From NCBI GenBank assembly GCA_001767455.1, contig MELC01000071.1, positions 64,503-128,502 of the forward strand: 64,000 nt of DNA. The letters run 5' to 3'. Each line of letters opens with the position of its first letter. Position 1 is the stretch's first letter. This stretch comes from Acidobacteria bacterium RIFCSPLOWO2_12_FULL_66_21 (GTDB lineage Bacteria; Acidobacteriota; Vicinamibacteria; Vicinamibacterales; 2-12-FULL-66-21). Made by a program: the position numbers and the translations under genes. The notes below the pieces were generated by a model. That model made no database searches. It was not told the DNA's origin and saw only the letters and a list, made by a program, of their open reading frames with translations. Shown here in pieces: positions 55,999-64,000 of this stretch.

Positions 55999-56796
55999 TT
56001 ACGTTCCCGCCTCGAGCGACCGCTCGTAGGCGGCGCTGACGAGATAGTTGCGACCGAGCGCCTGGCGCAGCGGGTCGGCCCGTTCCGCGCAAAATCCCCA
56101 GTGCGAATGGCGCCGCCATCCTTCCGCGTGCTTGAATCTCCGCGAGAGCTTCCCAACCTCGCGGCTGATGGCATCCATGGTCCGGATGTAACTATCCATG
56201 CCCTGCGATGCCTCGAGCCATCGCCGCTGGCTCGCGTGGCACGCGAGCGCGGCGCGCTTGCGCTCGTGCACGGCGGTTGTGTCGGCGAACGCGCCGGGAC
56301 GCACGCGCCGGCGCATGCCGTCGCGCAGGCCGTGCGGGCTGGCGTGGTAGATCGTCACGTCCGCCGCGATTGCCGGGCGCGCCGGCGTGCTGCGATAGTT
56401 CGGCATACCGCGCGCGAACGCCGCGGACACGGCGAGCCGCGCCGCGTTCACGTGATCCTCCATGTAGTCCTCAGGAGAGTGCGTCAGGATGACGCGGGGC
56501 GCCACCTCGCGGACGATCGCACAGAGGCGGCGCAGCGTGGGCGTGTCGTAGAGGATCTCCAGGTCGTGGCAGAACGGCGGGTGCCACACGGCGTCGAGAA
56601 CCTTCGCCGCCGCCTGGGCCTCGCGCCGGCGGACGCGCGCGGTCGCGGCCGCGGATCGATCGACGCCGCCCAGATTGCCGCCCGACAGGTTCAGGTAGTG
56701 AATCTCCCACCCGGCCTCGCGCAGCAGGCACAGCGTTCCGGCCATGACGAACTCGATGTCGTCGGGATGCGCCGCGATTGCGAGCGCGCGAATCAC
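55999..56796 (-). CDS. PIG-L family deacetylase (LmbE-like)
   Basis: 265 residues from a GTG at 56794-56796. Zinc motif AHPDDIE (about 9-15) and the second metal region HSPEDYMEDHVNAAR (about 105-119, His-x-x-His/Asp-His type) are intact, as is the LNLSGGNLGG loop. The family removes N-acetyl groups from GlcNAc-containing substrates. It is flanked by decayed genes: a frameshifted isomerase-like gene downstream and the last 30 codons of a Gfo/Idh/MocA oxidoreductase upstream, indicating a former amino-sugar catabolic operon in decline. Confidence 0.9.
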   Translation of the reverse strand: MIRALAIAAHPDDIEFVMAGTLCLLREAGWEIHYLNLSGGNLGGVDRSAAATARVRRREAQAAAKVLDAVWHPPFCHDLEILYDTPTLRRLCAIVREVAPRVILTHSPEDYMEDHVNAARLAVSAAFARGMPNYRSTPARPAIAADVTIYHASPHGLRDGMRRRVRPGAFADTTAVHERKRAALACHASQRRWLEASQGMDSYIRTMDAISREVGKLSRRFKHAEGWRRHSHWGFCAERADPLRQALGRNYLVSAAYERSLEAGT

Positions 56797-56802
56797 CCGC
56801 TG

Positions 56803-56895
56803 TCACTCCTCGGGAATGTCCGCAATGCGGACCGGACGTCCTTCAGCCGCGGACCGGTCCGCGGCCGCGATGACCCGGTGGGAGGACAGCAAGAG
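56803..56895 (-). pseudogene. 3' remnant of a Gfo/Idh/MocA oxidoreductase gene
   Basis: Thirty codons reading SSHRVIAAADRSAAEGRPVR followed by IADIPEE and a stop 6 bp before the PIG-L start. This is the usual C-terminal end of Gfo/Idh/MocA dehydrogenases. A TAG at 56896 and unrelated sequence precede it, so the rest of the gene is gone. Confidence 0.6.
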
Positions 56896-57012
56896 CTAGC
56901 CGGTTCACCAACCACCAGGTCGGTGAAGGCGGTGATGTAGCCGTTCAAGCGACGTGGACGCGATGTCCCGCATGGAATCGGGCGAGACTCGACTCGGCCC
57001 GAAGAGGGTCGC

Positions 57013-57103
57013 TGTGGCCGGCGCGGGCGAGGGGGCGTGTCGGATAGCAGCGCTTCCGTTGACCCTGAACCCCGCTCTAACTAAACTAATGCTTCCTATC
57101 GTC
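57013..57103 (+). repeat. Dispersed ~80-bp element, copy A
   Basis: TGTGGCC, GGCGGGCGAGGGGGCGTG, TCGGATAGC and CTAATGCTTCCTATCGTC words shared in order with 58159-58237 and 63856-63935. Its right end is exactly where similarity to the sortilin-like gene begins. Confidence 0.65.
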
Positions 57104-58008
57104 ACCAACGTCACGAAGAACATCCCCAACCTCCCGCCCTGGGGATCCTTGCGCAGCATCGTCGCGTCGCGCTACGACGCGGCGACGGCGTATCTCACCG
57201 TCGACTTCCATCAGGTCAACAACCGCCTGAAGAGCGCGCCCGCCGGAGCCGTGACGGTGACGATCCTGGATCAGACAGGTGCGGTGGTCCGCACGCTGAG
57301 CGCTCCAGCCAGCGCCGGTCTCAACCGCGTGTATTGGGACCTGCGGTACGAGCCGACCAGCGAGATTCGGATGCGCACGAGTCCGTCGATTCCAGCACCG
57401 CACGTCCGGCTCGGTCCCACAAGGGTGGCGGGCTCCGGCGGGCGGCGGCGATCAGCCTTCTCGCACCTCCCGGCACCTACACGGTGAAGCTCTCGGCGGT
57501 CGGCCACGAACAGACGCAGCTGTTGACGGTGCGCAAGGACCCGAACACGGCCGGGACCGAGGCGGACACCGCGGCACAGACGCAGATGCTCGTCGACCTG
57601 CGCCGCGACCTCAACACCGCGATCGACGTGCTCAATCGGAGCGAGCTCGTGCGCAGCCAAGTGGAATGGCTCGGGCGTGTGGTGGACGACGCGTCGGTTC
57701 GGAAGGCGGCCGACGACCTGAACAAGGGGTTCATCGACCTCGAGATGACGCTCATCGATCTGCGCATCACGGGTGGGCAGGACGGCGTCCGCTACGCCGC
57801 CAAGCTGATCTCGCGCTTCGGGTACCTGGCCAGCGGCTTGTCGAACGCCGATTTCAGACCGACAAGCCAGCAGGCCGAAGTGCAGAAGCTGCTCGCCGAG
57901 CGTGTTCGCGATACGGTGACCCGGTTCGACGCCCTGGTCGCCAAGGATCTGGGAGCGTTCAACGATCTGCTGCGGAGGCGCAACATCCCGCACGTCGTGG
58001 CGAAGTAG
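57103..58008 (+). pseudogene. Truncated, deleted and frameshifted copy of the sortilin-like gene
   Basis: Corresponds to the last third of the gene at 34357-37569. Similarity starts at CACCAACGTCACGAAGAACA (parent position 36209). At the word AACAACCGC the copy jumps in frame over parent bases 36325-36783 (459 bp), then continues with LKSAPAGAVTVTILDQTGAV. Near 57410-57450 a net loss of 4 bases shifts the frame. It then reads GTYTVKLSAVGHEQTQLLTV to the end, finishing NIPHVVAK like the parent. It has no start or signal peptide. The high similarity suggests a recent duplication. Confidence 0.88.
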
Positions 58009-58158
58009 GCGGCGGCTCGCGCGCCCGTGGGCGCGCCAGAGGTGTGCGTTGTGCCGCCGCGCGCTACGCCACCCGAGATCCTTCGCGATTGACAAGGCTA
58101 TGGCGCGAGTCATACTCGGCGCGTGGAGGGCGCCAACCTGCGGCGTGCTAATCGGCGC

Positions 58159-58237
58159 TGTGGCCAGGCGGGCGACGGGGCGTGCCGGATAGCGGTCTTC
58201 TGTCGACTCGGCACACCCCGCTGATGCATCTATCGTC
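58159..58237 (+). repeat. Dispersed ~80-bp element, copy B
   Basis: The best-preserved copy. GGGGCGTGCCG and CGGCACACCCC pair with one mismatch around a 21-base loop, followed by GCTGATGCATCTATCGTC. It lies 150 bp after the sortilin pseudogene in the same orientation as copy A, so A and B flank the pseudogene as direct repeats. The remaining 58238-58777 holds no supported gene. Confidence 0.65.
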
Positions 58238-58677
58238 CTTGGTCGATGTCGCCGCCATCCATAGCGACGACGATGCCATCGTCGCTAATGATCAATCAAG
58301 GTGACCTCGATGCGCCGTCCGCCGCGCCCGCATCGTCCCGCCATCACTCGGCTCCTCTCGCGAGGAGGGACCGTCGATCGCGGGACAGAATCTCAAGTTT
58401 CTATCAAGCGGGCAGCCGGACCCCCGGCTGAGGCCCTTGCGTGATCCTCGCAAGCCACTGCAATCCTGAGAGTTAGGCAGCGCCGACGCCTCGATCGCGA
58501 GCTCGCCGCTGACCCCGATAACGTGGTTCGTGACCACGTTGTCGTGGTCGATCCAGAAATCGATGAAAACAAACGGGATTGTGGCCTTCACCGTGAAGGC
58601 AGCACCCTCGCGACGTGGCGATACGGAACCGCACGCAAGCATCGAGATCGACTGTAAGTGATTGCAGGGGAATCAGT

Positions 58678-58705
58678 TGGCTGGGAGGCAGGGATTCGAA
58701 CCCCG
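58678..58705 (-). other. tRNA 3'-end-like fragment
   Basis: On the minus strand this reads GGGGTTCGAATCCCTG then CCTCCCAGCCA: a T-arm with TTCGAAT loop, seven acceptor bases, a discriminator G and CCA. The matching 5' acceptor strand is not found upstream, so this is only a 3' fragment, of the kind left at integration sites. A 16-bp word (ACCCCGATAACGTGGT) starting in it (58700-58715) is repeated exactly at 58512-58527. Confidence 0.5.
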
Positions 58706-58779
58706 ATAACGTGGTCCAGAGACGCAAGGAGTAGTTTGGGTGGTGTCGGGACTTGCCGGTTTTGTTGGACTGTTCGCTG

Positions 58780-59150
58780 ATCACTCTCAGGCGGTGGCGG
58801 GCAGACGATATTCGTAATGTACGCCGGGATGTTGCCTGTGTTGCTGATCGTCAGCTTCCCCTGGACGCCAGTCAGGATCCGCACCGGGCCAAACGCAAGC
58901 ACGGATCCGCTGACCGCGATAGTGGAGTACCCAGGTATACCGATGCCCGACCAGGCGATCCAGTTAGTGCCAGCGGCGCTGCTCGAGACGCTGATGAAGC
59001 CGCTGAACGCGGTTGCGCTGTGCGGAGACCGTTATTAGCGATGGTGAGAGTTGCAGTGGTGGTCGTGCCGACTACGACGTTGCCAAATGCCAGATTGCCT
59101 GAAAGAGCGATCGGGGCGCAGCTTGCCGGCTGAGGGCAGCCCTCGACGTC
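58780..59150 (-). pseudogene. Remnant of a choice-of-anchor D / HYDIN-like domain protein
   Basis: The upstream part reads IALSGNLAFGNVVVGTTTTA and TLTIANNG in one frame; after a shift near 59030 it continues TAFSGFISVSSSAAGTNW, then VSGSVLAFGPVRILTGVQGK and LTISNTGNIPAYITNIVCPP in another. These are two successive beta-sandwich domains of the 'LxFGxVxVGtt...tlTIxNtGn' type. No start, no signal peptide, frame broken: a decayed secreted or surface protein. Confidence 0.68.
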
Positions 59151-59178
59151 GATCGGCTCCCGCGTATGCACGTTCCAC

Positions 59179-60195
59179 TCACGGCGTCGGCACGTTCGCG
59201 ATCGGGCTCGCCGGCCTGCATCCTCCCTCCACGGCGAGGTGTCTCTGCAGCAGCGCGAGCATCGCGGGATCCGCGGCAATCGGCGTCCCGACCTCGATTT
59301 GTTCGATCCCGGTGACACGAGCGTCTGCGAGGCCGAGATGCGCGATGCGCCTTCCTTCGTCGCTCGTTGCCACCACGGGTAGAGTCGCGTGCGCGGGAAG
59401 TTCATCCGGCCGGATGCCGCCGACGAGGACGGCGACGAACCGATCCGGAAACGCAGCGGTGATCGCCTTCAACCCGCCGGCAGCGCCGTAGAAGAGCAGG
59501 ACCACGGCATCCGCTTCGGCACTCGCCCGTGGCAGCCACTCCCTGAGGGCTTCCATCACTGGACGGACGGTGATGCCAGCCAGTTGCGCCTTGATGTGCG
59601 GGAGATCGGCGACGGCATCGGGCAACTCCGTCGCGCCGACTATCGCGATTCGCCGATTGCCGAGCGTCCTCACCACGTAAGGCTTCGCAAGCAACCGCCC
59701 CGTCCTCTCGTCGACCAGGGTCGCGGACAACGGAACGAAAGCGGCGCCCTCGATCAACCGCAGCGTGGTCTGCTTGCCGAAGCGGAAGTCCCGGTACGAC
59801 AGGTTCACGGCGTCGTAGTGCAGCAGTTCGTACGACGCCACGATCGGCCAGCCGGGACATCCAAGGCTGTCACCGCCGAAAAACGCGTTGCCGGCATCGA
59901 GCAACAAGAGAGAGGGGCCGGAGGTGCGAAGGCGCCTCACGATCGTGGCGCGCCGCGCAAGGCCGCCTTGCCCGCCACCGCACTCGGAGCACGGCAAAAC
60001 GTTGCCCTGCGTGTCCGCGGTGAACACGATCGCCTGCCGGGACTCACCGCGGCGCACCAGGGAACACGCCGACAGGCACGCCAGCGCGACGATCGCCGCC
60101 AATCCGGCGATCGCTCGGCTGCGCGCGATGCCGGTGACCGTTGGCGCGCCACCCTCGAGGTGACCGCCCGATTTGCGAACCAAACTGTCGCCCAC
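59179..60195 (-). CDS. Metallophosphatase/5'-nucleotidase-like lipoprotein
   Basis: 338 residues from a GTG at 60193-60195. A lipobox LACLSAC ends at Cys44 after a hydrophobic stretch (AIAGLAAIVALACL). The mature part begins AIVFTADTQGNVLPCSEC, like the first metal strand of UshA-type calcineurin phosphoesterases (DTHG/DTQGN). It then follows LLLLDAGNAFFGGDSLG (second metal region) and NLSYRDFRFGKQ in place of GNHEFD, so the third motif is altered. The CSECGGGQGG loop adds a possible Cys pair. It is 21 bp downstream of the transglutaminase-like gene and likely in one operon with it. Confidence 0.75.
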   Translation of the reverse strand: MGDSLVRKSGGHLEGGAPTVTGIARSRAIAGLAAIVALACLSACSLVRRGESRQAIVFTADTQGNVLPCSECGGGQGGLARRATIVRRLRTSGPSLLLLDAGNAFFGGDSLGCPGWPIVASYELLHYDAVNLSYRDFRFGKQTTLRLIEGAAFVPLSATLVDERTGRLLAKPYVVRTLGNRRIAIVGATELPDAVADLPHIKAQLAGITVRPVMEALREWLPRASAEADAVVLLFYGAAGGLKAITAAFPDRFVAVLVGGIRPDELPAHATLPVVATSDEGRRIAHLGLADARVTGIEQIEVGTPIAADPAMLALLQRHLAVEGGCRPASPIANVPTP

Positions 60196-60216
60196 TGCCG
60201 ACCCGCGGCCGCGCCG

Positions 60217-63200
60217 CTAGAAATAGTTCCCGACTACTCCGGCCAGTACTCCGGCGACGATCCCAGCGCCGGCGCTGGCCCCTACGACGAAAAGGAAGGC
60301 CGGCAAAAGCACTCCGGCGGCAAGCGAGATCGTGCAGCCCAGGATCCCCATTCGTATCGACTGCCACGTGCCGGTATCCAATTGATCGACAACCTTCACC
60401 TTCAGGCAGTGTGCGGAAACGATGTATCCCCCTATCGTTGTCCAGCGCAATATCGATTCCTCGGTCATTCCTTGTCCCCACCCATTGTCGCCCATGCCCA
60501 AGGCCTGCCCAGTGCGAGCGTCAATGCGCCACCAGCCGCCGCGCTGAAGGGGCTGCGTGGCGGATGGACCCTGCGGAATCATCACCAGGTATCCCGCCGC
60601 CAAGTCCTGCTCCACCCGGGCCTGCAGATCGGCCGTCAGGCTTGTGTTGCGCAGTTCCGCCGCGCTGCCCGGCTTCAGCAGCTTCCAGCCCGGCACGGCA
60701 TTCCACATACGAGCAACATTGCCGGCCGCCCCGCCTAGCAGCACGGTTTCCGCAGCTGTGTCGAGGATCCCCTGCCGCAGGCGAACCGCGAATGCATCCT
60801 TGTCCGGCCGCACTGCCACGGCGTTGTCCGCGATGTCCATGGCGTGCACGGCCACCAAGGGCGGCGCCTGCTGCGCGTCGGCCCCGGCGGCCGCCATCCC
60901 CTGCGCGCCCGGGCTGATGGGGCGCAGGTAGTCGTGGAGGTTGAAGATGTTGGGCCGGTCCAGATAGGTGTCCCCGGCAACCGGGCTGCCCGCATGGCGC
61001 GTGAACGTTAGCGCGTACAGCGCGCCCGGCAGCGGCTGCGCCCGCTGGAGCATCTTGTACACCCCGGCGCTGTCCTGCGGGCCATCCTCGGCAAGTGCTG
61101 TCAACAGCAGCTCGCGATTCGCCAGCAGCCGTTCGAGGGTCAGGTGCACCAGGAAATCCGATGAGAGCCGGCAGACCGGCACGGCGATCTCTGTCTGCCC
61201 GAGCAGGGCCAGCGCCCGCTCCAGGAGGGCGACCTCGCCCAGCTTGTCCTCTTCGACCTTGCGGGCTGCCCGGGCAGCCGGTCCCACGAGATCGAAGATC
61301 TGCCGACGGATCTTCCGCAGCGGCTGGCCCGGCACGCGGATCGCGTACTCGATCCACTCCGCCGTCAGCACGCCTCCCTTTGCCGCAGGCTCTTCGCCTC
61401 CCCCACCGAGCATGCCGCCGAAGCCCTCCATCATTCCTCCGGCGGCGTTGCCGACGTCGTGCTTACCCGAAAGCGCCGACTTGTCAGCGAGATCGCCGGT
61501 CTCCGTGATGGCGCGGTCCATGATGACGCGCTGCCCCACGGACAGGACGGGTACCCAGGCCTTCTGCTCGGCAGCCGCCTTCAGGATCGCCTTGCCGTAC
61601 GTTTCCCCGCTCTTTAGATCCAGGTCTGCCGGCCACTTGAGCGGCAACTGGCGCAGCTCGATCCGCTGGCCAATCACCTCCGCCGGCGTCAGCGTGTGCG
61701 ACAGGGGCACGTGCTCCGTAAGCCTGCCGTCGCGAGCCTGCTCGATCACCACGCGGATCGTCACCTGGTGCCATAGGGAGGCTTCGATGGGAAGCCTGCC
61801 GGGCGTGGGACGCCATGGAATAGTCTGAGCGGTTGGCAGAAGCGCCGCGCCCGCCTGGGCGTCGGGCAGCAACGGGTCCACGTCCACCCACTTGCCGTCC
61901 TGCTGCCACTGCACCCACCAGTGATCAACCATGGCCGCCACACGATCCGGGTCGGCATCGGCGGCAGCTTGCGGTTTCGGGACGTCCCGAAGCATCGCCG
62001 CGGTCGGACCGGCCGCCAGTTTCGCCAGTTCCTCCGCCTGCTGCTGGCCAGCCACCACTTGCCTCTGCCACGACGTCCGCAGTTCTTCGAGGTCCAACTG
62101 ATGATCCGCGGCGAACTTGGCGATCGACTGCTCGGCCTGGTCTGTGGAGGACGGCCCACTGTCGGGAGCTGCCGCCTGCGGCATCGGGCGCACCTTCGCC
62201 AGCAAGTCCTTCGCCTGCTGGTCGGGGAACGTCGCCCGGGCCAGGCGCACATCGTGGCCAGCCAGGCGTAGCAGTTCCGCCAGCAGGAGCGAGCGGTCCA
62301 GGCTGTTGCCCAGCCGGTCCATCAGCACGCCCGTCGGGCCGCGCAGCGCGCCCTGGTACGGCACCCAATACGTGTTGTCGCGCACCCAGCCGAAGAGCTT
62401 GTCCGGGACGCGGCCTACTTTCTCCACCACCGCCTGCGGGTCGAACGTGTCGCGCGGGATCTCCTTCGCCACGGCGTCCAGCACTTGGAAGTACCGGGGC
62501 AGGCGCTCGACCGCCCGGCCGAGTGCGGCCCGCTTCTCGGCCTCGGTCGCCGGCCGGGCCAGGGCTTGCTGCCCGAGCGGCAGCGAGTCGGTCCCGCCCG
62601 CGGTTGATGACATCGCACCATCAGCGACTTCGGGCAGGCGGACGCCAGCCAACGCCATCACGAAGGACATGCAGAGAGCCACCGCCTGGAAGCTAACAGA
62701 CCGTGCCGGCAACTTGCGCCGGAGTTGGCCGACGAAGCGAAGTGCCGCCACGATGATGGCCGCCGGCACGAGTCCCATGGTGGCAAGGAAGGTGCCCTGC
62801 AGCCATCGCGGGAGGCGTTGCCAGACCGCTCCTCCATGAAACAGTGCGGCGTACGGCACGCCGTTGTACAACGCTACCCCGAGCGCCGCGAGCGCATAGG
62901 CGGCCACGGACATGAAGGCACCGCAGGCGATCAGGCGGGCGATGGCGGGGAGCGGAGCGCACGCGCGAACCAGGACAACGGCGGCGAGCGTCACCGCGGC
63001 CGCGGTGACGGCCATCAACAGCGTCGGGGTCCGTTGCAGGAGCAATCGAACGCCGTCCGCCTGACCGTCTGGCAGCCACGCCGACGCAACGAGTAGCAGG
63101 AGTAGGCCGCCCACGGACCAGGCCGCCGCGCCCGCCGGGCCGCGTCGTCGCAGCAGCGGCCCACCTGGCCGCCAGAGGAAGATGCTGAGCGCGAAAAAGG

Positions 63201-63372
63201 CGATCGCCGGCAGCGCGATCGACCAGCGCACCGGGGATCCGGCGAACACAGTCTCGACTGCCGCATCGAGTAACGCCAGTTGTCCGATGACTGCGACCGC
63301 GAGCGCCGTCGTCGTCCCCAGTGCGGACGGCGAGGTAGTCGTCGCCACTGTTCCAGCCCGCTGCCCATCCAT
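60217..63372 (-). CDS. Large transglutaminase-like membrane protein
   Basis: 1051 residues from the ATG at 63370-63372, with GGAGGG 8 bp upstream; a longer upstream reading is unsupported. Five to six membrane helices occupy residues about 20-245. The transglutaminase-like core (about 285-510) shows VRDNTYWVPYQGALRGPTGV, GNSLDRSLLLAELLRLAGHD and VDHWWVQWQQDGKWVDVDPL: His483 and Asp498 fit the triad, but the cysteine position is Ser357. Beyond about 510 are two beta/alpha regions without family assignment and a final helix pair (about 1010-1051, MGILGCTISLAAGVLLPAFL). The layout resembles planctomycetal and acidobacterial transglutaminase-domain membrane proteins. Probably envelope-located; substrate unknown. 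Confidence 0.78.
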   Translation of the reverse strand: MDGQRAGTVATTTSPSALGTTTALAVAVIGQLALLDAAVETVFAGSPVRWSIALPAIAFFALSIFLWRPGGPLLRRRGPAGAAAWSVGGLLLLLVASAWLPDGQADGVRLLLQRTPTLLMAVTAAAVTLAAVVLVRACAPLPAIARLIACGAFMSVAAYALAALGVALYNGVPYAALFHGGAVWQRLPRWLQGTFLATMGLVPAAIIVAALRFVGQLRRKLPARSVSFQAVALCMSFVMALAGVRLPEVADGAMSSTAGGTDSLPLGQQALARPATEAEKRAALGRAVERLPRYFQVLDAVAKEIPRDTFDPQAVVEKVGRVPDKLFGWVRDNTYWVPYQGALRGPTGVLMDRLGNSLDRSLLLAELLRLAGHDVRLARATFPDQQAKDLLAKVRPMPQAAAPDSGPSSTDQAEQSIAKFAADHQLDLEELRTSWQRQVVAGQQQAEELAKLAAGPTAAMLRDVPKPQAAADADPDRVAAMVDHWWVQWQQDGKWVDVDPLLPDAQAGAALLPTAQTIPWRPTPGRLPIEASLWHQVTIRVVIEQARDGRLTEHVPLSHTLTPAEVIGQRIELRQLPLKWPADLDLKSGETYGKAILKAAAEQKAWVPVLSVGQRVIMDRAITETGDLADKSALSGKHDVGNAAGGMMEGFGGMLGGGGEEPAAKGGVLTAEWIEYAIRVPGQPLRKIRRQIFDLVGPAARAARKVEEDKLGEVALLERALALLGQTEIAVPVCRLSSDFLVHLTLERLLANRELLLTALAEDGPQDSAGVYKMLQRAQPLPGALYALTFTRHAGSPVAGDTYLDRPNIFNLHDYLRPISPGAQGMAAAGADAQQAPPLVAVHAMDIADNAVAVRPDKDAFAVRLRQGILDTAAETVLLGGAAGNVARMWNAVPGWKLLKPGSAAELRNTSLTADLQARVEQDLAAGYLVMIPQGPSATQPLQRGGWWRIDARTGQALGMGDNGWGQGMTEESILRWTTIGGYIVSAHCLKVKVVDQLDTGTWQSIRMGILGCTISLAAGVLLPAFLFVVGASAGAGIVAGVLAGVVGNYF

Positions 63373-64000
63373 GAATCGCCCTCCACGTGAAGAGGATCCG
63401 GCCGCGCCGTCGTGCTGCTCTTCCACGAGCGTCCCCAGGGGGGCCCGAGGCGTAATTGCCCGCGCGCATAGGCTCTCGCGAGCCGGCAGGCCACGAATGC
63501 TTCTTGTTGGCTTGTGCACACGAACGGGCGCGCCGTGGCGAACCTGGCCCGATCCTCCAGGTTCTGGCACGCTCTCGTGCACCGGCGACAGCGTAGGGCG
63601 CCGCATCCACCCGCGTCAAGGAGTTTCGGGGAGTTTCGGGGCGCCCGTTCCATACGATTCTCCGGAGCCTTGCCACCTGTCTCGCCGTCAAAAGGGGTAA
63701 CGGCGCTTATCTGCCCGCTGGCGCGTTCGTTTTCCCGGAGCAGTTGCGGTCGGCGAGCGTGTCTCGCGACTTCTTCCGACTGTTCGGCGCAGCCTTCGCA
63801 CACGGCCGGCCGTTCAGCCCCGAGGAAGATCTGCCTTCCGGTCCCGACCCGAACTTGTGGCCGGGGGCGGGCGAGCGGCGTGTCGGACAGCGGATCTTAT
63901 GTCGACTCGGCAGACCCCGCTAATGCTTCCTTCTATGAGGCGTCCCGTTGTCAAGCCCCCCTGTGATCTCCAGCCCTTCGAACAAGCTGCCGCCGGAGCG
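63373..64000. other. Right-end stretch without a gene, containing dispersed element copy C
   Basis: No frame here has the look of a protein. The copy at 63856-63935 has TGTGGCC, GGGCGGGCGAGCGGCGTG, TCGGACAGCGG, GTCGACTCGGCAGACCCCGC and TAATGCTTCC, matching copies A and B in order and orientation. A short GGGGAGTTTC doublet lies near 63628-63645. The rest shows nothing recognisable. Confidence 0.6.

Noticed and set aside
57060..57085. Integron attC site
   Set aside because: CTCTAACT at copy A resembles an attC core, but the word is not present in copies B and C and no integrase is seen.
63514..63966. 150-codon plus-strand frame at the right end
   Set aside because: Ser/Arg/Pro-rich composition, no ribosome-binding site, no family resemblance, and it overlaps the dispersed repeat copy C.

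Overview
High-GC bacterial DNA, about 64 kb. The gene content points to an acidobacterium, most likely a soil member of the class Vicinamibacteria. The indicators are a MacB/ADOP-type ABC permease, an acidobacterial VWFA-related protein, several carboxypeptidase-regulatory-like proteins, a sortilin/BNR-propeller 'glycosyl hydrolase', an ECF sigma factor coupled to a Ser/Thr kinase with a WD40-like propeller, and ExeA/MshM-type ATPases. This placement is inferred from family content; there is no rRNA gene in the window.

Layout. 0-14 kb: end of an ABC permease, its ATPase, a J-domain protein, an MshE/GspE-type ATPase and a PilM/MshI-like protein. A degenerate GGDEF-HTH protein follows, then acetyl-CoA synthetase, then an mshL-mshM-mshN-like cluster (secretin, AAA ATPase, TPR protein). 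Together these look like part of an MSHA-type type IV pilus or type II secretion-like system. 14-22 kb: inositol-phosphate synthase with a small membrane protein, a methyltransferase, an SDR, an HTH-TonB fusion with a partner, a VWFA protein and a ZIP transporter. 22-30 kb: BON protein, ECF sigma/anti-sigma/YbjQ operon, carboxypeptidase-regulatory-like protein and DNA polymerase I with a degenerate proofreading site. 30-42 kb: several decayed genes, a glycosyltransferase, an amidohydrolase, the large sortilin-like propeller protein, a broken M48 peptidase and an arginase-family enzyme. 42-46 kb: two M14 carboxypeptidase-like proteins, the second without its zinc ligands. 46-56 kb: ECF sigma plus Ser/Thr kinase, and three secreted proteins, two of which share a duplicated leader and signal peptide; one is a 14-repeat GloVer protein. 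56-64 kb: a decayed PIG-L operon, a sortilin pseudogene, a choice-of-anchor D pseudogene, a metallophosphatase-like lipoprotein and a large transglutaminase-like membrane protein.

Two kinds of non-coding structure stand out. Many gene junctions carry arrays phased at about 7 bp, each with a different word, and several are arranged as inverted pairs. The window also holds dispersed palindromic or repeated elements: a 165-bp MITE-like hairpin at 13.9 kb, a REP-like hairpin inside a coding sequence at 5.6 kb, and an ~80-bp repeat at 57.0, 58.2 and 63.9 kb with a short core at 46.2 kb. The right-hand 35 kb is rich in duplications and gene remnants and looks like a recombination-prone accessory region. 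No CRISPR array, rRNA, intact tRNA or intact transposase gene was seen.
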